Of a stretch of 61,378 bases of DNA, positions 26,393 to 35,331 are shown piece after piece; the stretch's first letter is position 1, and each line of letters begins with the position of its first letter. The notes under the pieces were generated by a model that worked only from the letters and a program-made list of their open reading frames with translations, ran no database searches and was not told the DNA's origin. The DNA is from Chloroflexota bacterium (lineage in GTDB: Bacteria > Chloroflexota > Ktedonobacteria > Ktedonobacterales > Ktedonobacteraceae). The position numbers and the translations under genes were made by a program. The DNA is taken from the NCBI GenBank assembly GCA_902812455.1, contig CADDZH010000016.1, positions 1 to 61,378 on the forward strand, given 5' to 3'.

Positions 26393-27604
26393 TTAGCGCA
26401 TCTGTTCATGGATGCCCAGCACTTTGAGGGCATCGCGCTGGAAGATCACATCGATCTGAGCTGACCTGGTTGTGCTCTGGAAGCTACTCACAAGGGAAGG
26501 CTGACCGTTATATTCGATTTCACCTCCGGGAAGCCAGCGTATTCGTGGATACTTACGCCAGAACTGCTGCGCTTCAGGTGTATCGAGTGTGAGATGGGGG
26601 AGCGTATTAAGATCTTCATACTGGCAGGCAGGACAGAAGATATATACTCCGTGATAGTTCAGTCCTCCCATCTGTGAGCACTCCAGTGGCATGCATATCC
26701 TGGCCTGCGCTGGACGCCCGCATAGTTCGCACCTGGCCTGAAGCGTGTTGATGGCCTGCCAGTAGTAGTTCCCTAAGTAGATCAGTTGGCGGGCAAGAAT
26801 GCATTTCGGACTGTTGAGTCCACTCCATATACCTGAATTGTGTGAATTGATCGGACACGCAATATGCCAGCAATGAGGGCAAATGAAACCTGTTCTGCTG
26901 GTAGAAGGATCATGGAATTTGGTGAGGTGACTTTTGCCACACATAGGGCACCAGATGCGAGTTTCTTGCCGGAGCCTTTCTTCGTCCGGCACAGTTAATC
27001 CATAGGCTTCGGCCTCTTCGCCCATTTGAGTGGTGATTACGCGGCGCAGAGCCAGTTTGCCACGATGTAGGCGTTGGATGAGCGCATCTTCGCTCAAACC
27101 CAGGCGCCCGGCAATTTCGGCATGCGGAGACTCGTGGATATAGCGCTCAATCAGCACATCGCGTGTAGCCGGCGGCAGGAGAGCGAGCGCGCGATCAAGC
27201 AATTGTGCCAGTTCTTCACGCTCCAGCTCGATCTCTATGTTGTAGTCATCTGTGGCGACATCTTCAATTTCAAATTCCGTCTCATAGCCATCTTCATAGG
27301 ATGGAGCGAGGTGGGAAAGGTCACGGCTATGCTTGCGCGCCCAGCGCATACACACATTGCGGGCAATAGCTACAAGCCATTTTGCTCGATGCCCTGGATT
27401 GAGTACATCCTGTTCGCAAAGCTTATGTTGGTTTCTCCACGCCTCCAGCAGCGTCTCCTGGACCAGGTCTTCGGCCACATCAGGATTATGTGTTAGATAT
27501 GCACAGAAGCGTACTAGCCGCGTACGCTCGTTTGCCAGCATGGCTTCGAATCGATAGTCACTGTTCTCAGGTGATGAGATTTCTTTTTCAGCTTGTTGAA
27601 CCAT
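26393..27604 (-). CDS. ECF RNA polymerase sigma factor with C-terminal zinc-binding extension
   Basis: 403 residues, about twice the usual ECF length. Region 2 ([26 protein letters not shown]), a [16 protein letters not shown] segment and region 4 ([45 protein letters not shown]) fill the first ~200 residues. The rest has four CxxC-type knuckles: [30 protein letters not shown] and CPACQ. It then ends with a small beta-rich domain. Such an attached domain could sense zinc or redox and control the sigma part, replacing a separate anti-sigma factor; none is adjacent. The start is the ATG at 27604; an upstream start would add 13 residues. Confidence 0.85.
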   Translation of the reverse strand: MVQQAEKEISSPENSDYRFEAMLANERTRLVRFCAYLTHNPDVAEDLVQETLLEAWRNQHKLCEQDVLNPGHRAKWLVAIARNVCMRWARKHSRDLSHLAPSYEDGYETEFEIEDVATDDYNIEIELEREELAQLLDRALALLPPATRDVLIERYIHESPHAEIAGRLGLSEDALIQRLHRGKLALRRVITTQMGEEAEAYGLTVPDEERLRQETRIWCPMCGKSHLTKFHDPSTSRTGFICPHCWHIACPINSHNSGIWSGLNSPKCILARQLIYLGNYYWQAINTLQARCELCGRPAQARICMPLECSQMGGLNYHGVYIFCPACQYEDLNTLPHLTLDTPEAQQFWRKYPRIRWLPGGEIEYNGQPSLVSSFQSTTRSAQIDVIFQRDALKVLGIHEQMR

Positions 27605-27809
27605 GATCTTGCCTATACTTTCTCTCATTAATATACAGAACATCCCTTTGTTTTACCAGGAAGCAATTCCTATCTTGCATATCGCACCCCTACATGGAAA
27701 CCTGACACATTTTTTGATGTTTACCGATACCTGGCAAGATATGATAGATTCTTATGCAGAGGGTTTTATCAGAAAGTTTTTGATCACGAGAAAGGAGCGT
27801 GAGAAATAC

Positions 27810-28151
27810 ATGGAACGACTGACACAGATGGAATGTACAGCATGTCGTGGAGACGAGCCAACAGTAACAGATGAGGAAATTGCCGAATACCAGCCGCAGG
27901 TTCCCAATTGGAGACTGGTGGAGATCGATGGCGTCAGGCGTTTGGAGCGCGCCTTCAGGTTTAAGAACTTTGCCGAGGCGCTAGCATTCACAAATCAAGT
28001 GGGCGAGCTGGCCGAGTCTCAGGGCCATCATCCTGCTATCTTAACCGAGTGGGGCAAGGTAACGGTGTGGTGGTGGACGCACGCCATCGGCGGCCTGCAC
28101 CGCAACGATTTCATTATGGCAGCTAAAACAGACGAGTTGTATGAGGAATAA
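27810..28151 (+). CDS. Pterin-4a-carbinolamine dehydratase
   Basis: 113 residues from the ATG at 27810. [27 protein letters not shown], then [32 protein letters not shown] carry the family signature, with the paired His (HHP) and the distal His/Asp that catalyse dehydration of 4a-hydroxytetrahydrobiopterin. In bacteria lacking phenylalanine hydroxylase the protein often has another, less clear role. An AAAGGAG site lies some 13 bases upstream. It is followed 20 bases later by an MFS gene on the same strand. Confidence 0.9.
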   Translation: MERLTQMECTACRGDEPTVTDEEIAEYQPQVPNWRLVEIDGVRRLERAFRFKNFAEALAFTNQVGELAESQGHHPAILTEWGKVTVWWWTHAIGGLHRNDFIMAAKTDELYEE

Positions 28152-28170
28152 GCATGAGGAGTGAGCGCCA

Positions 28171-29376
28171 GTGCTCGTTCCCCTGCGACAGCGCAACTTT
28201 GCCCTGCTCTGGATTGGTCAGGTTATTTCAACTATTGGCAACTGGGTCATCCTGGTTGGCCTGCCATTCTATGTCTATAGCCTGACCGGCTCGGCGCTCG
28301 CCACCGGCACCATGTTCATTGCGCAAACGCTGCCCCGCGTATTGTTCGGCTCGCTGGCAGGCACGTTGACGGATCGCTGGAATCTGAAACGAACAATGAT
28401 CGTCACTGACCTGTCGCGGGCCGGGCTCCTGCTTTTCCTGCTCCTGGTTCGCTCGCGTGCAGACCTCTGGATTGTGTACGTCATTGCCTGTGTGGAGATG
28501 CTCATCTCCCTGTTCTTTGATCCCGCCAAAAGCGCTCTCATCCCACGCCTGGTCGCTCAAGAAGACCTGATGGCTGCCAACTCGTTAGATGCTCTCAGCA
28601 CCGGCATTACAACCTTAATTGGGCCGTCAGTGGGCGGCGTACTTGTAGGATTGCTTGGCCTCACCGGTGTAGTCATTGTAGACAGCGCTTCCTATATTAT
28701 CTCCGGGGCCTTGATCTCCTTGATTATGCTGCCAGCTCCTAGAGAAGATGAACACCAGAGCGGGAAACCTCGCATCGAGCAGGCTGTTCCACAAGCAATA
28801 TGGCGCGAATGGGTGGATGGGCTGATGCTGGTGAGGCGCGAGCGAGCGCTGAGCACGGTTTTTATCGTCACCGCCATTGCCATGATAGGCCAGGGAATTG
28901 TTCAGGTGTTCCTTGTGGTCTTCATAGGAGAGAGATTGCACGGCAATGCGCTGGAATATGGCTGGCTACTGGCTGCCAATGGCCTGGGATCACTCGTTGG
29001 GGGCCTGCTTGTTGGGCAGTTGGGGCGTACATTACAGCCACTCCGTCTCACGGGCATAGGGCTGGTAGTGGTAAGCATGGTCACCCTGCTGGTCATTGGC
29101 TTTCCCATCTTTGCATTCGATCTGCTGCTGCTAGCTATAGCAGGGGTAGCAGCAATGGCATATGTGATAAGCGCCCAAACACTGCTGCAAAGCCATACGA
29201 CCGGCACATTCAGGGGGCGCGTTTCCGGCTCGTATTACAATACGGTTTCGTTGATGATGCTTGCCGGCATGGGCCTGGCAAGCCTGCTGGGAAATGCACT
29301 CGGCATCGTGATCATGTTCATTATGGCCGGTGCGCTCTTTTTCCTGGCAGGAGTGGTTGCTTTCTTGAGGGCATAA
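28171..29376 (+). CDS. Major facilitator superfamily exporter (EntS/MFS_3-like)
   Basis: 401 residues, starting at GTG with GAGGAG about ten bases upstream. The opening VPLRQRNFALLWIGQVISTIGNWVILVG and LTDRWNLKRTMIVTD loop match the exporter at 25109-26350, so the two genes are paralogues on opposite sides of the sigma factor and dehydratase. Twelve hydrophobic segments are visible. Substrate unknown. Confidence 0.87.
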   Translation: MLVPLRQRNFALLWIGQVISTIGNWVILVGLPFYVYSLTGSALATGTMFIAQTLPRVLFGSLAGTLTDRWNLKRTMIVTDLSRAGLLLFLLLVRSRADLWIVYVIACVEMLISLFFDPAKSALIPRLVAQEDLMAANSLDALSTGITTLIGPSVGGVLVGLLGLTGVVIVDSASYIISGALISLIMLPAPREDEHQSGKPRIEQAVPQAIWREWVDGLMLVRRERALSTVFIVTAIAMIGQGIVQVFLVVFIGERLHGNALEYGWLLAANGLGSLVGGLLVGQLGRTLQPLRLTGIGLVVVSMVTLLVIGFPIFAFDLLLLAIAGVAAMAYVISAQTLLQSHTTGTFRGRVSGSYYNTVSLMMLAGMGLASLLGNALGIVIMFIMAGALFFLAGVVAFLRA

Positions 29377-29387
29377 TCTCGCAGGTT

Positions 29388-30065
29388 CTATAGATTGCCT
29401 TGCTTCCATATTTCCATGACCTGCTGGTAAGCGTCCCATGTATCGACATCAAAGCTGGCTGTGGCGCTGCCTAACTCAACTGTTTCGAGCCCCTGGCGAT
29501 GCCGCTCGACAACGCTGCGCCCACCTTCATCTCCTGTGACTGCCAGCAGTTCGGGAAAGAGGCTGGCGGCAAACAGGGTTGGGCCGCCGCGTTTCCCCTC
29601 GTAAAGAGGTGCGACAATGGGTTTTCCTGTTGCTCGCCACGTGTTGATAAGTGCATCAATGATTTCCGGTGTTATCAAAGGCTGATCGCCCAGTACAATC
29701 AAGGCGCTGTCAACAGGAAAAGATGGTTGCCCTGATCGCTCATTTCTGGTGTTCATATCGATCAATGCTTGCAGCCCTGCGCGCATTGAGGTGCTCATGC
29801 CCTGCGCATAATAGGGATTTTCCACGATGATAGTATCAGAGTGCCTGATATAAGGAGTTATTGTTGTGCGCACCTGCTCTGCCTGGTGTCCTAGCACAAT
29901 GATAATGGGACGCGCCTGGGAAGCGAGCACAGCTTCGATCACATGCACCAGCACCGGGCGCTCGCCAAGCGGCAACAGTAACTTGTGCTGGCCGCTTCCC
30001 ATGCGGCTGGAACTGCCAGCCGCCAGGATAATAGCCGCCGTAGAGCGAGGGTTCATATTACTCAT
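29388..30065 (-). CDS. Molybdopterin/MocA-like nucleotidyltransferase
   Basis: 225 residues from the ATG at 30065, which has AGGTGG upstream. AAIILAAGSSSRMGSGQHKLL is the nucleotide-binding signature; VENPYYAQGMSTSMRAGL and SALIVLGDQPLIT (metal-binding Asp) fit the MocA/PucB/CoxI-type branch that transfers CMP to molybdopterin or acts on xanthine dehydrogenase maturation. GKRGGPTLFAASLFPELLAVTGDEGGRSVV is typical of this branch. No molybdoenzyme is next to it, so the cofactor partner is unknown. Confidence 0.85.
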   Translation of the reverse strand: MSNMNPRSTAAIILAAGSSSRMGSGQHKLLLPLGERPVLVHVIEAVLASQARPIIIVLGHQAEQVRTTITPYIRHSDTIIVENPYYAQGMSTSMRAGLQALIDMNTRNERSGQPSFPVDSALIVLGDQPLITPEIIDALINTWRATGKPIVAPLYEGKRGGPTLFAASLFPELLAVTGDEGGRSVVERHRQGLETVELGSATASFDVDTWDAYQQVMEIWKQGNL

Positions 30066-30123
30066 TTGATGATCCACCTGCTGATTTATTACCATGCGTA
30101 TGGCTGGGCTTGTGATTGGGCTT

Positions 30124-30216
30124 GTCATCCTGAGCGAAGCGAAGGATCTCTGTCGATCGGCTTAGATGCTTCGCGGAGTTTCCCCTGAGCGAAGCGAATG
30201 GGCTCAGCATGACATG
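30124..30216. repeat. Repeat family C (MITE-like) copy
   Basis: TGTCATCCTGAGCGAAGCGA at the left and CTCAGCATGACAT at the right are near inverted repeats, with a TTTCCCCTGAGCGAAGCG block between them. The copy lies between the divergent nucleotidyltransferase and larE genes. Confidence 0.8.
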
Positions 30217-30376
30217 ATACTCGCTTCCTGCTGCATTCCGTTTTCACAAAGGTCTTGTTCGACAATGGTATAATAGTTGCCAGGTGTGTGATATACGCCC
30301 GGCAGGCGTTATATAACTGTAATATCGTAACATACCAGTATATCTATCATAGCGCAGACCAGGAGAAAACAACACA

Positions 30377-31246
30377 ATGCCATATACTCAACCCGTCGAG
30401 AAAGAAGGTGTTGAGACATTAGACGCCGAGACACAGGCAAAATATGAACACTTGCAGGCCATCTTGCACGAGATGGGGTCTGTGCTGGTAGCCTATTCGG
30501 GTGGAGTCGATAGCGCGCTGCTGCTCAAAGTAGCGCACGATGTGCTGGGCGATCACGCTATAGGCGCAATAGCCGCTTCATCTGCCTTCGCGCCTGAAGA
30601 GACTGAGGGGGCTATCACTGTTGCCCAGCAGATGGGAATCAGGGTAATCAGGCTGGAAACGCACGAACTTGAAGACGAGCGCTATGCCGCCAATGACTTC
30701 AACCGCTGTTACTTTTGTAAAACGGAATTGTTTTCCAGGCTAGAACCACTTGCCAAAGAGCATCATCTCCGCTATATTGCATATGGGGTGAATAAGGACG
30801 ATGATGGCGACTTCCGTCCTGGGCAGCGAGCCGCGCGCGAGTTTCATGTGCGAGGCCCTTTGAAAGAGGCAGGTATGGGCAAGCGCGAGATACGCGCAAT
30901 GGCCCGTTTCCTGGGTGTGCCCGTGTGGAACAAGCCGGCAATGGCCTGCTTCTCCTCGCGCATAGCCTATGGCACCAGGGTTGATGCCGAGTCGCTACAA
31001 ATGGTCTACAAGGCGGAAAAGCTGCTGCACGAGCTTGGCTTTCACCAACTGCGCGTGCGCCATCACGACAAGATTGCCCGCATTGAAGTCGAGCGCTCGG
31101 AGATGGCTCGCTTGCTCGACGAAGAAGTGAGCCGGGTGGTGATAGATGGCCTGCGCAAGATAGGCTATATCTATGTAACTCTTGATCTCCAGGGGTTTCG
31201 CAGCGGTAGCATGAACGAGGTTTTCTTGAAAAAGAAAAAGACTTGA
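30377..31246 (+). CDS. larE: ATP-dependent sacrificial sulfurtransferase LarE
   Basis: 289 residues. YSGGVDSALLLKVAHDVLG (about residues 38-56) is the PP-loop for AMP activation. RCYFCKTELFSRL and PAMACFSSRIAYGTRV (near residues 190-205) are LarE signatures. The Cys of ACFSS matches the sacrificial cysteine of LarE in the lactate racemase nickel-pincer cofactor pathway. The protein activates the pyridinium bis-carboxylate carrier and inserts sulfur from its own cysteine. No larB, larC or larA is in the window. AGGAG precedes the ATG. Confidence 0.92.
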   Translation: MPYTQPVEKEGVETLDAETQAKYEHLQAILHEMGSVLVAYSGGVDSALLLKVAHDVLGDHAIGAIAASSAFAPEETEGAITVAQQMGIRVIRLETHELEDERYAANDFNRCYFCKTELFSRLEPLAKEHHLRYIAYGVNKDDDGDFRPGQRAAREFHVRGPLKEAGMGKREIRAMARFLGVPVWNKPAMACFSSRIAYGTRVDAESLQMVYKAEKLLHELGFHQLRVRHHDKIARIEVERSEMARLLDEEVSRVVIDGLRKIGYIYVTLDLQGFRSGSMNEVFLKKKKT

Positions 31247-31272
31247 ACAGCGTGTGAAATTGATCGCGACAT

Positions 31273-31318
31273 CTGTAGGGGCCGATTTATCGTGCCCACG
31301 CCGATTTATCGCGCCCCT
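31273..31318. repeat. Dispersed repeat family A, short copy
   Basis: CTGTAGGGGCCGATTTATCG followed by a second CGCCGATTTATCGCGCCCC block, downstream of larE. Confidence 0.75.
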
Positions 31319-31379
31319 GCATAACCCCGATGAATTTTTTAAGGCTTATTAATCTCTTCGAGAAGGTAGAGGATTTGTA

Positions 31380-32228
31380 ATGAGTAAGCAAGGCGCAAAA
31401 AACAGGCAAGGCTCTCAGGGTAAGCAAGGCTCTGGAAACAAACAAAACGTCCAGAACAAACAAGGCAATCAGAGCGCTACCAGCAAACAAAATGGCCAGA
31501 ACAGGCAGGCCAATCAGAATACTGCAACCAAACAAAGCGTTCAGAGCAAGCAAAGTGTGCAGAGTAAACAGGCGACGCCCCCTCCTGTAAAACAATCTTT
31601 GAAGCAGACGCGCCGCCAGGAACGCCGGGACCAGCAGATTCGCCGCGAGGCGGAGCAGAAGCAAGCAGCTCGAAGGAAACGCAATACGATCATTGCCATT
31701 GCTGCTGTTGCGGTACTTGTGCTGGCCGTTATCGGTGGTATCGTCTATTATAATCATGTTCAAGCTCAATCCCAGACCGAAACGATTGTGAATCCTTCGT
31801 ATCCTCCGGTCGATGGCATCTATTGTGATACTCTGGAACAGACGGCTTATCATATCCATGCACATGTCTCTATCTATATCAATGGAAAGCAGGTAACGGT
31901 TCCCCAGGGAGTTGGCATTGCGAGCGATACTTCCTGTTACTACTGGCTGCATACTCACGACACGAGCGGCGTCATCCATATCGAAGCTCCGGCGAACCGC
32001 ACATTCACGCTCGGCAACTTCTTTGATGAGTGGGCATCTCCCCAGTTTTCGCAAATGAACTACCCTGTTGAGTTAGATCTGACGAGCGGCTGGCAGGTCT
32101 GGGTAAATGGGAAGCCCTATCATGGCGATTTCCATAAGATTCCTCTAACGGCCCACGAACTCATTACCCTGGCCTATCAAAGCCCTGGCGTGAAGCCGGA
32201 TACAAGCTATGCCTGGAACGGCTTATAA
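31380..32228 (+). CDS. Membrane-anchored protein with Gln/Asn/Lys-rich N-terminus and HIHAH outer domain
   Basis: 282 residues. The first ~100 residues are a low-complexity KQG/NKQ/SVQSKQ repeat followed by basic helices. One hydrophobic helix (IIAIAAVAVLVLAVIGGIVYY, about 103-123) then precedes an outer domain. That domain has AYHIHAHVSIYINGKQV and CYYWLHTHDTSGVIHIEAP, a pattern of histidines that could bind a metal. Both cysteines (GIYCDT, TSCYYW) lie in the outer domain. No named family recognised. GAGGA precedes the ATG. Confidence 0.7.
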   Translation: MSKQGAKNRQGSQGKQGSGNKQNVQNKQGNQSATSKQNGQNRQANQNTATKQSVQSKQSVQSKQATPPPVKQSLKQTRRQERRDQQIRREAEQKQAARRKRNTIIAIAAVAVLVLAVIGGIVYYNHVQAQSQTETIVNPSYPPVDGIYCDTLEQTAYHIHAHVSIYINGKQVTVPQGVGIASDTSCYYWLHTHDTSGVIHIEAPANRTFTLGNFFDEWASPQFSQMNYPVELDLTSGWQVWVNGKPYHGDFHKIPLTAHELITLAYQSPGVKPDTSYAWNGL

Positions 32229-32244
32229 CCCCCGGCTCAGGTGG

Positions 32245-32273
32245 TATAATAAGATTGTTAATAACCGATCTTA
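32245..32273 (+). promoter_or_regulatory. Candidate -10 box and operator-like palindrome before iscS
   Basis: TATAAT at 32245-32250 is followed by an imperfect palindrome TAAGATTG...CGATCTTA (32250-32273) overlapping the start-site region. The iscS-type start codon is 51 bases downstream of the palindrome. A regulator binding there would block transcription. The -35 region is weak. Confidence 0.35.
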
Positions 32274-32323
32274 TATCCTAATTGCAGCACTTTGCAGGAT
32301 TGTTTTGTTCAAAGGAAGTCGCT

Positions 32324-33475
32324 ATGCCGGAGCGCGTAATCTATCTTGATCACGCTGCCACTACTCCGCTCGATCGCCGCGTACTCGATGCCATGCTGCC
32401 GTACCTGACAACCGAGTATGGTAATGCCAGCAGCATCTATACGCTGGGCCGTCATGCTATGCAGGCGATTGATAGCGCGCGCGAACAGGTGGCTGATATC
32501 CTGGGATGCCGTCCCACCGAAATTGCCTTTACAGGCTGTGGTTCTGAAAGCGATAACCTGGCCATTAAAGGGATAGCCTTTGCTGCCCAGAGAAAGGGCA
32601 ACCACATCATTACTTCGTCCATCGAGCACCATGCTGTCCTGCACACCTGCCAGTACCTGGAACGCTTTGGCTTCAAGACCACCTACCTGCCGGTTGATAG
32701 CTATGGACGGGTCAATCCTGAGGATGTAGCTCGCGCAATTACTGATCAGACCATCCTGGTTTCGATCATGTATGCCAATAACGAAGTTGGCACCATCGAA
32801 CCGGTGGCCGAGATCGGGCACATTTGCCGTGCCAGGAACGTACCGTTTCATATCGACGCGGTGCAGGCAGGAGGGGCGCTGCCCCTGGATATCTCAGCGC
32901 TCAATGCCGATCTGCTCTCGCTCTCTGCCCATAAGTTTTACGGGCCAAAGGGTGTGGGTATGCTGTATGTGCGCCAGGGGGTGCGTATATTGCCGCAACT
33001 CCAGGGTGGTTCGCAGGAGCGAGGTCGGCGTGCTGGCACAGAGAATGTAGCCGGTATTGTAGGCGCAGCAGCCGCCTTGCGCCTGGCATATGAGGAACTG
33101 CCGCAGGTAATGCCTCGTATCACAGCTTTGCGCGATCGCCTGATCGAGGGCGTATTGACCATTCCAGGCAGCCATCTCACGGGCCATCCAACCGAGCGCC
33201 TGCCCAACAATGCCAGCTTCTGCTTCGAGGGCGTCGAGGGCGAATCTATCCTGCTCAGCCTCGACCTGCTAGGTATAGCAGCCTCAACTGGCTCTGCCTG
33301 CACCTCAGGTTCCATGGATCCCTCGCACGTGCTGCTTGCTATGGGCCTGCCAGTGGAGCTGGCTCACGGCAGCCTGCGGCTCACACTCGGCAAGGATAAC
33401 ACCGGCGAGGATGTGGATACCGTGCTTGCCGCGCTCCCCGGCATTATCGACAAGCTGCGAGGCTTGCAGAGATAA
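32324..33475 (+). CDS. iscS: Cysteine desulfurase (IscS/NifS family)
   Basis: 383 residues, starting at the ATG after [23 protein letters not shown] opens the fold and [15 protein letters not shown] binds PLP. The lysine of [19 protein letters not shown] forms the Schiff base. The catalytic loop [21 protein letters not shown] contains the reactive cysteine. It supplies persulfide sulfur for Fe-S clusters and tRNA thiolation. No iscU or mnmA follows; the next gene is an insertion sequence. IscS versus SufS/NifS subgroup was not resolved beyond the short loop. Confidence 0.9.
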   Translation: MPERVIYLDHAATTPLDRRVLDAMLPYLTTEYGNASSIYTLGRHAMQAIDSAREQVADILGCRPTEIAFTGCGSESDNLAIKGIAFAAQRKGNHIITSSIEHHAVLHTCQYLERFGFKTTYLPVDSYGRVNPEDVARAITDQTILVSIMYANNEVGTIEPVAEIGHICRARNVPFHIDAVQAGGALPLDISALNADLLSLSAHKFYGPKGVGMLYVRQGVRILPQLQGGSQERGRRAGTENVAGIVGAAAALRLAYEELPQVMPRITALRDRLIEGVLTIPGSHLTGHPTERLPNNASFCFEGVEGESILLSLDLLGIAASTGSACTSGSMDPSHVLLAMGLPVELAHGSLRLTLGKDNTGEDVDTVLAALPGIIDKLRGLQR

Positions 33476-33480
33476 CTGGA

Positions 33481-33623
33481 TCGTCCCTGATGACCTTTTC
33501 CGATCACATGGGGTAATCAGGACCGGGTCGTCGCCTGTAGGGGCTTGTAGGGGCTTGTAAAAGCTCGATTTATCGAAGCTGTGGGTGGATGGGCGGGGGC
33601 CTTGTGCTTGTCCCCGCGCCCCT
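33481..33623. repeat. Dispersed repeat family B copy
   Basis: CTGATGACCTTTTCCGATCACATGG at the left, then GCTCGATTTATCGAAGCTGTGGG and GGGCGGGGGCCTTGTGCTTGTCC. This is the most intact copy together with 60030-60167. A further stretch to 33721 resembles the family A segment GGGCCGATTATGAA...CAAG. Confidence 0.8.
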
Positions 33624-33775
33624 TCTGTACCACTCCTCTCCACCCCAGAACCCGAATCGCCTGGAACAATTCATTAGGGTGAATGATCAGAGCGGGCCGA
33701 TAATGAATTGTTCCAACCAAGACGTTCATGAAAAGGGTTCACCACCCATGATGAAAAAGAGTAGAATGGAGGAGG

Positions 33776-33910
33776 GTGTTCGAACACAGAGATCGAGCCG
33801 ATGTTGTGCTGCGAGCCAGTGACCAAGACTGATCCGGGTGTGTGCAGGGACCACCCATTGTTGCGCTGACGAGACGGCAGTACTCGTGAGCAGCACGCAG
33901 AAGAGAATCT
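33776..33910 (+). ncRNA. Candidate bridge RNA in the left end of the IS110 element
   Basis: The long left end is where IS110-group elements encode their bridge RNA. Here GCCGAT (33797-33802) is the reverse complement of the right flank ATCGGC (35361-35366), and ACCAAGA (33822-33828) equals the left flank plus the first shared bases (33716-33722). The two lie on opposite strands of a possible internal loop closed by GATC/GATC (33791-33794/33831-33834) and capped by TGCTG/CAGTG (33807-33811/33817-33821). A second hairpin (33865-33873/33883-33891) is followed by CAGAAGAG (33898-33905), equal to the element's right end (35353-35360). No counterpart for the left end was found. Confidence 0.5.
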
Positions 33911-33987
33911 TCAGTCATCCACATCCAGGTTGGAGCACCCCTGTGGGAGAGACAGCGCTAGCAACAGATCAGACGAGGTGAGATCAC

Positions 33988-35331
33988 ATGGAAGTGCTCT
34001 ATGAACGGTGTGCAGGATTGGATGTACATAAGAAGACTGTCAAGGTGTGCCTGAAGAAGGCCGGCCGAGGCAGTCGATCGAGTCAGGAGCTTCGCACGTA
34101 TAGTACCAAGACGGCGGATCTGCTCGCGATGGGCGATTGGCTCAAGGAGCAGGGATGTACGCACCTGGCCAGGGAATCCACCGGAGTGTATTGGAAGCCG
34201 ATCTATAACCTGCTGGAAGGGGAGTTTGCGATTCTGGTGGTCAATGCGCAGCATCTCAAGCGGGTTCCCGGTCGCAAAACGGACGTGAAGGACGCCGAGT
34301 GGATTGCCGAGCTCTTGCAGTATGGCCTGCTGGAGGCCAGCTTCATCCCGCCGGCACCCCAACGGGAATTGCGCGACTTGACGCGCTACCGCAGCCGGCT
34401 GGTCGAAGAACGGGCACGAGAAATCAATCGGCTGCAGAAGACGTTAGAGGACAGCAACCTGAAATTGGGCGATGTGGTGAGTGATGTGATGGGCAAAGCA
34501 TCCCAACGCATCCTGCAGGCGATTGTGGATGGGGAGACGGATCCCGTGCGTTTAGCTGCTTTTGCCGTGGGGCGAGTGCAGGCGAGCCAACAGGAGCTGG
34601 AGAGCGCCTTAACGGGGAAGGTGACGGCCCATCATCGGTTCATGCTAGGTGAGCATCTCAAGCAGATTGAGACTTTGACTGCAGCAATTGGGAGAGTGAG
34701 CCAGGAAATTGCCCGGCGGTTCAGCCCTCCTGATGCGCCTGTGGGGGAGGAGTCAGCCCAGGCGCAGGGAATGCAGCAGCGGGAAGCGGAGGGGAAAGAA
34801 CCGAGTCAGCTTCCCTGCACGAAGGAGATGAACTGGCAGCAAGCGCTTGCGCTCATCGATGCGGTCACCGGCATTAGCGAAGAAACGGCGCAAGGCATCC
34901 TGGCCGAAATCGGGATCGAGATGGAGCAGTTTGCCTCGGCCCAGCATTTGGCCTCCTGGGCCGGCGTCTGTCCGGGTAATCATGAAAGTGCGGGCAAGCG
35001 GCTGTCGGGCAAGGCCCGCAAAGGCAATCCCTGGCTGCGTCGGCTCCTGGTGCAGGCGGCGCATGCTGCGGCTCACAGCAAGAACACCTATTTGGCGGCT
35101 CAGTATCATCGCATCGCCAGTCGTCGAGGGGCCAAGAAGGCTGCGCTGGCCGTCGCCCATAGCATTCTGGTGATCATCTACCACATCCTGCGCGACCACA
35201 GCACCTATCAGGATTTAGGCGGCAATTATTTCGACGAGCGGGATCGCCAGGCAGTGCAGAAGCGCCTGGTCCGGCGCCTCGAACAGTTGGGCTATCAGGT
35301 CGAACTCCAGCCGCTGGCTCAGGTGGGATAA
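33988..35331 (+). CDS. IS110-family transposase (DEDD + Transposase_20)
   Basis: 447 residues. The N-terminal RuvC-like domain has CAGLDVHKKTVKVCL (first Asp), ARESTGVYWKPIYN (Glu) and KTDVKDAEWIAELLQ (later Asp). The C-terminal Transposase_20 domain has ITGISEETAQGILAE-like sequence and ASWAGVCPGNHESAGKR, whose Ser is the expected nucleophile, then ARKGNPWLRRLLVQAA. The gene appears intact. In IS110 enzymes these domains recombine a circular intermediate with a target chosen by a bridge RNA. The 266-base upstream region is unusually long for a leader and is annotated separately. Confidence 0.95.
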   Translation: MEVLYERCAGLDVHKKTVKVCLKKAGRGSRSSQELRTYSTKTADLLAMGDWLKEQGCTHLARESTGVYWKPIYNLLEGEFAILVVNAQHLKRVPGRKTDVKDAEWIAELLQYGLLEASFIPPAPQRELRDLTRYRSRLVEERAREINRLQKTLEDSNLKLGDVVSDVMGKASQRILQAIVDGETDPVRLAAFAVGRVQASQQELESALTGKVTAHHRFMLGEHLKQIETLTAAIGRVSQEIARRFSPPDAPVGEESAQAQGMQQREAEGKEPSQLPCTKEMNWQQALALIDAVTGISEETAQGILAEIGIEMEQFASAQHLASWAGVCPGNHESAGKRLSGKARKGNPWLRRLLVQAAHAAAHSKNTYLAAQYHRIASRRGAKKAALAVAHSILVIIYHILRDHSTYQDLGGNYFDERDRQAVQKRLVRRLEQLGYQVELQPLAQVG

